A DNA stretch of 17,798 nucleotides, from NCBI GenBank assembly GCA_910588505.1, contig CAJUPQ010000075.1:1-17798 (forward strand), in the 5' to 3' direction. The position numbers were made by a program, and so were the translations under genes. The notes below the pieces were generated by a model, which saw nothing but the letters and a program-made list of their open reading frames with translations, was not told the origin of the DNA and ran no database searches. Below, one piece after another: positions 13,675 through 17,798 of the stretch. Origin of the DNA: an uncultured Hungatella sp. Its GTDB lineage: Bacteria; Bacillota; Clostridia; Lachnospirales; Lachnospiraceae. Numbering within the stretch: the first letter of the stretch is position 1; each line of letters opens with the position of its first letter.

Positions 13675-14913
13675 ATGGGAAAATATTTCAGTGACATTGT
13701 TGAGAAGGCGGTCAGTGACATTTACTACTGTTATGACAATGCCAGGGCGACACAGGCGGCGGATGATCTGGCCCTGGCCGCCACGGAGCAGGAGGACGGG
13801 GACGCCTGCTATATTCTTGCCCGCTGTTTTTCCCGGGCCTGCCAGGCCTGGAAGTACCATCCCTTTGAGGAGAACCAGGGCGCGGTCTACACCATGCTGC
13901 GCAAAGGCATCTTTCTGGGAAGCGCCCCTGCGGTGGTGGGGGCCTTGCGTATGGGGGCGCTTAACGGGGAACTTCTGGAGATCATGCCGTTTTCCAGTAT
14001 CAGGGAGCCATGGGAGATGGTCCTTGAAAAGGCGGAGGATGGCTGTCCTTTCTGCCAGTACTTAGTCGGCAGTACGTTCTACTATCTGGACATCAGGAAG
14101 CTCCGGGAAACAGAGGAACATGATTTTGTTAGCCAGGGAGACTGGGAAGAGTGGCAGAGACAGCAGATCCTGGAGGGCGTCTCCTGGTACGAGAAGGCGT
14201 TTGAGAACGGCATGGGGCTGGCCGGGCGCAATCTGATCCACTATTATGACAATGGGAGAGCAGGGCTTATACCGCCAGAGCGGGAAATGGTCCGTCAGGT
14301 GGTCAAAAAAGGGGCTGAGCTTGGGTACCCGGATTGTATGTTTGATCTGGCCTGTGATCTGTGCCGCGGGGATGAGAAGGAGGAAGGGCTTTCCTGGGCC
14401 CGCAGGGCGGCCGAGATGGGGCATCTGGAGGGATGGCGCCTTTTAGGGGACGCCTGCCGGGACGGGCAGGGCGAAGAAGCTCTGGTCCGGGCCCTGGAGT
14501 GTTACGAGAAGGCGGCAGCAGCCGGGGACGACCCCGATTCCAGCGGTCAGGCGGGGGAGATGTATTTCCTTGGCCTGGGGGCTGACAGGGATTACAAGAA
14601 GGCCGTAGAGTACCTGGAGCAGAATTTCGCCCTTCGGGGAAATGAGGGCAGACCGGATATCCTGGGCCTGTGCCTTTTGCTGGGATACGGCTGTGAGCGG
14701 GACCCGGAGAGGGGAAGGCAGCTTTTGGAAGAAAGCAGAGATACCAGATATCGGTCATACGGCCTTGGAATGATGTACGCGGACGGCATCGGAGTGGATC
14801 AGGACATAAAAACCGGCGTCGGATATCTTAAGGCGGCGGGAGACTATGAGCCGGCAAGAGAGGCTCTGAAACAGTTTAAGCGGGGCTTTTGGGGCGGCTG
14901 GAAGCGCAGATAA
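13675..14913 (+). CDS. Sel1/TPR-like repeat protein, 412 aa
   Basis: It is built of Sel1-like helical repeats along most of its length. The clearest are WYEKAFENGMGLAGRNLIHY, AAEMGHLEGWRLLGDACRDG, CYEKAAAAGDDP with GQAGEMYFLGLG, and SYGLGMMYADGIGVDQD. Such repeats make a curved scaffold for protein contacts. There is no signal peptide, membrane span or catalytic motif. ATG 13675 has GAGG 7 nt upstream. The frame extends back to 13600 but would cross a terminator hairpin. The stop is 46 nt ahead of clpS, so it may be co-transcribed with clpS-clpA; a role as adaptor or scaffold for that protease is only a guess. Confidence 0.8.
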   Translation: MGKYFSDIVEKAVSDIYYCYDNARATQAADDLALAATEQEDGDACYILARCFSRACQAWKYHPFEENQGAVYTMLRKGIFLGSAPAVVGALRMGALNGELLEIMPFSSIREPWEMVLEKAEDGCPFCQYLVGSTFYYLDIRKLRETEEHDFVSQGDWEEWQRQQILEGVSWYEKAFENGMGLAGRNLIHYYDNGRAGLIPPEREMVRQVVKKGAELGYPDCMFDLACDLCRGDEKEEGLSWARRAAEMGHLEGWRLLGDACRDGQGEEALVRALECYEKAAAAGDDPDSSGQAGEMYFLGLGADRDYKKAVEYLEQNFALRGNEGRPDILGLCLLLGYGCERDPERGRQLLEESRDTRYRSYGLGMMYADGIGVDQDIKTGVGYLKAAGDYEPAREALKQFKRGFWGGWKRR

Positions 14914-14959
14914 CATACACGCCAGAGCATTTATCCGGACGAGGAAAGAGGTGAGGGAC

Positions 14960-15262
14960 ATGGCAGTGAGGGAACAGATCAAGGAAGAGATCAAAAGCAG
15001 GATAAAGGAGCCGAGACAGTACCAGGTTCTGATCTACAACGACGATTTTACGCCCATGGATTTTGTGGTGGAAGTGCTTATAGAGATATTTGACAAGGAG
15101 GAGGCCGCGGCTGTGTCCATGATGCTGGATGTCCACAGAGGAAACTACGCGGTTGCCGGCGTCTATCCCAGGGATATCGCCGCCACCAAGGCTGCCCAGG
15201 CAGTTCAGTGGGCAAGGTCAGAGGGATATCCTCTGAAGGTGGAGGCAGTGCCGGAGGGGTGA
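14960..15262 (+). CDS. clpS: ATP-dependent Clp protease adaptor ClpS, 100 aa
   Basis: ClpS brings N-degron proteins to ClpAP. The core YQVLIYNDDFTPMDFVVEVL holds the N-end-binding NDD and the TPM loop. VHRGNYAVAGVY carries the conserved His and the GVY segment, and RDIAATKAAQAVQWARSEGYPL closes the fold. The N-terminal arm is about 20 residues and charged, as needed to reach into ClpA. ATG 14960 has AGAGGTG 6 nt upstream; a GTG start at 14951 would add three residues. It is followed 76 nt later by clpA, the expected partner. Confidence 0.95.
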   Translation: MAVREQIKEEIKSRIKEPRQYQVLIYNDDFTPMDFVVEVLIEIFDKEEAAAVSMMLDVHRGNYAVAGVYPRDIAATKAAQAVQWARSEGYPLKVEAVPEG

Positions 15263-15265
15263 GGC

Positions 15266-15284
15266 GCCAGACGCGTCGTTTGGC
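15266..15284 (+). other. Small hairpin between clpS and clpA
   Basis: GCCAGACG (15266-15273) pairs with CGTTTGGC (15277-15284) through one G-T pair around a 3-nt loop. No T run follows, so it is not a full terminator; it may stabilise or pause the transcript. Confidence 0.4.
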
Positions 15285-15338
15285 CGGTGAAAAGACATCG
15301 GTGTTTTATAGACAGCGTGCGAGGAACAGGTGAGAGAG

Positions 15339-17642
15339 ATGGAATTCAGCAGAGATATGCAGAAGCTTATGGAGCGTGCCGTAAAGCTGGCAGGAGAACA
15401 GCGCCACCGGTATTTTATGCCGGAGCACATGATCTACGGCATGACCTTTGATGAGGGGTTCTGCCGGGAGTACGAGATATTTGGAGGCAATGTGGAAAAG
15501 CTGCGGCAGGATATCCTGGGTTTTCTTGAAAAGCAGGCGGGAAGAGCCAGGGATGAAAACGCGGTGCTGACCGCTGACACGGACCGGGTCATACGGATGT
15601 CCGAGGGACAGGCCCGGGCCAGCGGCCGGAGCGCCATTGACGTGAGCCATTTTCTGTCCGCCGTCATGCAGCTGGAGGAGTGCTATGGCGTCTACTATCT
15701 GGCCGTCCAGGGGGTGGATCTTGTGGAAGTTGCCGGGGAGATGTCCAGGGACAGCCTGGCCCGGGAGCGGGATCCGGCTAAAGGATGGAGCGGGGAGGCA
15801 GATGGCAGGAGCCAGGGACGGCTCCATGAAGGCGGATCAGGGGAAGCGGATACAACTAACCGGGGGACGGGCTGCCAGGACCAGAGAGGCGCCGGCCCGG
15901 CGGGGCAGTGGAGACGGTATGTGGAAAATATGAACCAAACCTGCGGGAAGAAGAATCCCCTTATCGGCCGGGAGGCAGAGTTAGAGCGCACAATACAGAT
16001 CTTGTGCCGCAAGGATAAGAACAATGTTCTCCACGTGGGGGAGCCCGGGGTGGGAAAGACGGCTCTGGCCTACGGGCTGGCCAGAAAGCTCACATTCGGC
16101 CAGGTTCCGGAGCCTCTTAAGGGCTCTGTTCTCTACAGTCTTGACCTTGGAGGCCTTCTTGCCGGGACCCAGTACCGGGGAGATTTTGAGAAGCGGTTTA
16201 AGGAGATCATGGACGGCCTTTCAGGTGAGAAAAGCCCCATCCTCTACCTGGACGAGATCCACACCATTGTGGGAGCCGGGGCCGTGGGGGGAGGAAGCCT
16301 GGACGCGGCCAATCTGCTAAAGCCCTATCTTTCGTCAGGCCATATCCGCTTTATGGGCGCTACCACCTATGAGGAGTACAAGAAATATTTTTCCGTCAGC
16401 AAAAGCCTGGCAAGGCGGTTCCAGAAGGTGGATGTGGGAGAGCCCGCCTATGAGGAGGCGGTGGAGATCTTAAAAGGGCTGAAATCCGGCTATGAGAAGT
16501 TCCACGGAGTTAAGTACGGCCCTGGGGTCCTGGAGCACGCGGTCTCCATCAGCAGCCGGTACATCAACGAGCGGTTTCTTCCGGACAAAGCCATCGACCT
16601 TATGGACGAGGCTGGGGCGTGGCGGCGGCTCCACCCTCTGGATCAGAAGCGGCAGACAGTTAACAAGGCCCTTTTAGACCAGGTGCTCTCAAAAACCTGC
16701 AATATCCCCCTAAAGAGCGTGGAGAAGGATGAACTGGAGGGGCTGGCGTCTCTGGAGGAGCATTTGCGGGAACAGATTTTTGGCCAGGATGAGGCGGTGA
16801 GGGAGGTTGTCAACGCGGTCAAATTTTCCAAGGCAGGGCTAAATGATGAGGGGAAGCCTATCGCCTCCTTCCTGTTTGTGGGAGCCACGGGAGTGGGGAA
16901 GACGGAGCTGGCTAAGGTTTTGGCGTCCCGGCTTGGGATCTCCTTTATGCGGTTTGACATGAGCGAGTACGCGGAGAAGCACACCGTGGCCAAGCTGATC
17001 GGCGCGCCGGCCGGGTATGTGGGTTATGAGGAGGGCGGCATTCTGACAGAGGAGATACGCCGCCATCCCCACGGGGTCCTTCTCCTGGATGAGATCGAGA
17101 AGGCCCATCCCGACATTTTTAATGTGCTTCTCCAGGTGATGGATTACGCCACCCTGACGGATAATCAGGGCCGCAAAGCGGATTTTCGCAACATCATCCT
17201 GATCATGACCTCCAACGCCGGAGCCAGCCAGGTGGGAAAGAGCCGGATTGGCTTTGGCAGCAGCCGGATCAATATGGACGCCCTGGCAGAAGCCGTGGAC
17301 CGGACGTTCCAGCCTGAATTCCGCAACCGCTTAAGCCGCATCGTGACCTTTCATGGCATGGACGACGACATGGCAGCGCGGATCACGGAAAAGAAGCTTA
17401 AGGAGCTTTCCCGGAAGCTGGCTCCCAAAAAAGTGGAGCTTTTGGTGACGGACGGGGCCAAAAGACATGTGCAGAAGGCGGGGATCACCAACGAATACGG
17501 GGCCAGAGAGATCGACAGGGTTATTGACCGTGAGATCAAGCCCCTACTTGCGGAACGCCTGCTTTTTGGGAAGCTAAGGCGGGGCGGAAGGTGCAGGCTG
17601 GATGTGCGGGATGGGAAGCTGGTTGTGGAGGAGGGGACGTGA
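15339..17642 (+). CDS. clpA: Clp protease ATP-binding subunit ClpA, 767 aa
   Basis: This is an AAA+ unfoldase that feeds substrates to ClpP. An N domain of about 1-140 (two Clp-N repeats) is followed by a Gly/Asp/Gln-rich linker (about 146-195), then AAA-1 with GEPGVGKT (about 234) and LYLDEIHT (about 302). AAA-2 has GATGVGKT (about 513) and VLLLDEIEKAHPD (about 580). The IGF loop (SRIGFGSSR, about 634) is the ClpP-docking tripeptide. No long ClpB-type middle coil is present, so ClpA rather than ClpB. ATG 15339 has AGGTG 6 nt before it. No clear terminator is seen after the stop. Confidence 0.93.
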   Translation: MEFSRDMQKLMERAVKLAGEQRHRYFMPEHMIYGMTFDEGFCREYEIFGGNVEKLRQDILGFLEKQAGRARDENAVLTADTDRVIRMSEGQARASGRSAIDVSHFLSAVMQLEECYGVYYLAVQGVDLVEVAGEMSRDSLARERDPAKGWSGEADGRSQGRLHEGGSGEADTTNRGTGCQDQRGAGPAGQWRRYVENMNQTCGKKNPLIGREAELERTIQILCRKDKNNVLHVGEPGVGKTALAYGLARKLTFGQVPEPLKGSVLYSLDLGGLLAGTQYRGDFEKRFKEIMDGLSGEKSPILYLDEIHTIVGAGAVGGGSLDAANLLKPYLSSGHIRFMGATTYEEYKKYFSVSKSLARRFQKVDVGEPAYEEAVEILKGLKSGYEKFHGVKYGPGVLEHAVSISSRYINERFLPDKAIDLMDEAGAWRRLHPLDQKRQTVNKALLDQVLSKTCNIPLKSVEKDELEGLASLEEHLREQIFGQDEAVREVVNAVKFSKAGLNDEGKPIASFLFVGATGVGKTELAKVLASRLGISFMRFDMSEYAEKHTVAKLIGAPAGYVGYEEGGILTEEIRRHPHGVLLLDEIEKAHPDIFNVLLQVMDYATLTDNQGRKADFRNIILIMTSNAGASQVGKSRIGFGSSRINMDALAEAVDRTFQPEFRNRLSRIVTFHGMDDDMAARITEKKLKELSRKLAPKKVELLVTDGAKRHVQKAGITNEYGAREIDRVIDREIKPLLAERLLFGKLRRGGRCRLDVRDGKLVVEEGT

Positions 17643-17695
17643 GAGACGGGCTGATCTGCATTTTTTCATATTTATAGAAAGGATCGAAAAACCAG

Positions 17696-17723
17696 TTGAC
17701 ATCCTGCGGCATTTGTCTATAAT
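17696..17723 (+). promoter_or_regulatory. Promoter for a gene beyond the window
   Basis: TTGACA (17696-17701), a 16-bp spacer and TATAAT (17718-17723). No start codon with a ribosome site follows before the window ends. Confidence 0.8.
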
Positions 17724-17768
17724 TGGATATAAATTTAAGGTTTTTAGGCCACTTATCAATGATTTTTG

Positions 17769-17793
17769 ACGCAAAATGGCAAAATTTTTGCGT
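17769..17793 (+). promoter_or_regulatory. Inverted repeat downstream of the last promoter
   Basis: ACGCAAAA (17769-17776) and TTTTGCGT (17786-17793) are perfect 8-bp arms around a 9-nt spacer, about 45 nt after the expected start site. It could be an operator or a leader hairpin. Confidence 0.4.
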
Positions 17794-17798
17794 AAGAA

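Noticed and set aside
15339..17642. ClpB or ClpC instead of ClpA
   Set aside because: There is no ClpB-length middle coiled coil. The gene follows clpS and keeps an IGF ClpP loop, which fits ClpA.

Overview
The window looks like chromosomal DNA of an endospore-forming, fairly GC-rich member of the Clostridia, most likely Lachnospiraceae (Clostridium/Enterocloster-like). This rests on the gene set: a sporulation sigma factor that matches SigG, an alpha/beta-type small acid-soluble spore protein (SASP), a PadR-HAAS-DUF4097-PspC envelope cluster, type III pantothenate kinase and ClpS/ClpA. No transposase, integrase, phage gene or CRISPR array was seen. The species call is inference; no search was run.

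Layout. 1-1.6 kb: the 3' end of an S1-domain gene (rpsA, possibly an ispH-rpsA fusion), its terminator, then a stand-alone receiver protein with its own terminator. 1.6-2.0 kb: a gene-free stretch with a 169-bp near-palindrome and a strong promoter carrying duplicated AT-rich boxes. 2.0-4.3 kb: an overlapping operon padR, HAAS/DUF1700 membrane protein, DUF4097 membrane-anchored protein and PspC. 4.39 kb: the spore protein gene. 4.6-5.2 kb: a gene-poor stretch with a predicted cloverleaf element, a 13-bp tandem repeat, and a tRNA-Leu(CAA) with promoter and terminator. 5.3-6.6 kb: a divergent Sir2-family gene on the minus strand, and a short plus-strand gene that appears to have lost its stop codon next to a shared bidirectional terminator. 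6.6-8.4 kb, minus strand: sigG with a SigmaG-like promoter, then coaX. 8.5-11.8 kb, plus strand: coaBC, an SdpI-like membrane protein and prfC (TTG start). 11.8-12.0 kb: a second, almost gap-free four-way-junction element and a 36-bp direct repeat. 12.0-13.6 kb: a metallophosphatase overlapping an RpiR-like HTH-SIS protein. 13.7-17.6 kb: a Sel1-repeat protein, clpS and clpA. The window ends in a promoter for a gene beyond the edge.

How the genes fit together. coaX and coaBC stand head to head and give the first three steps from pantothenate to 4'-phosphopantetheine. SigG would be expected to drive the SASP gene in the forespore. ClpS would feed N-degron substrates to ClpA, which keeps an IGF loop for ClpP docking. 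PadR probably controls its own envelope-stress operon. The most unusual content is intergenic: three different large self-complementary elements (1696-1864, 4814-4937 and 11801-11932) that no gene explains.
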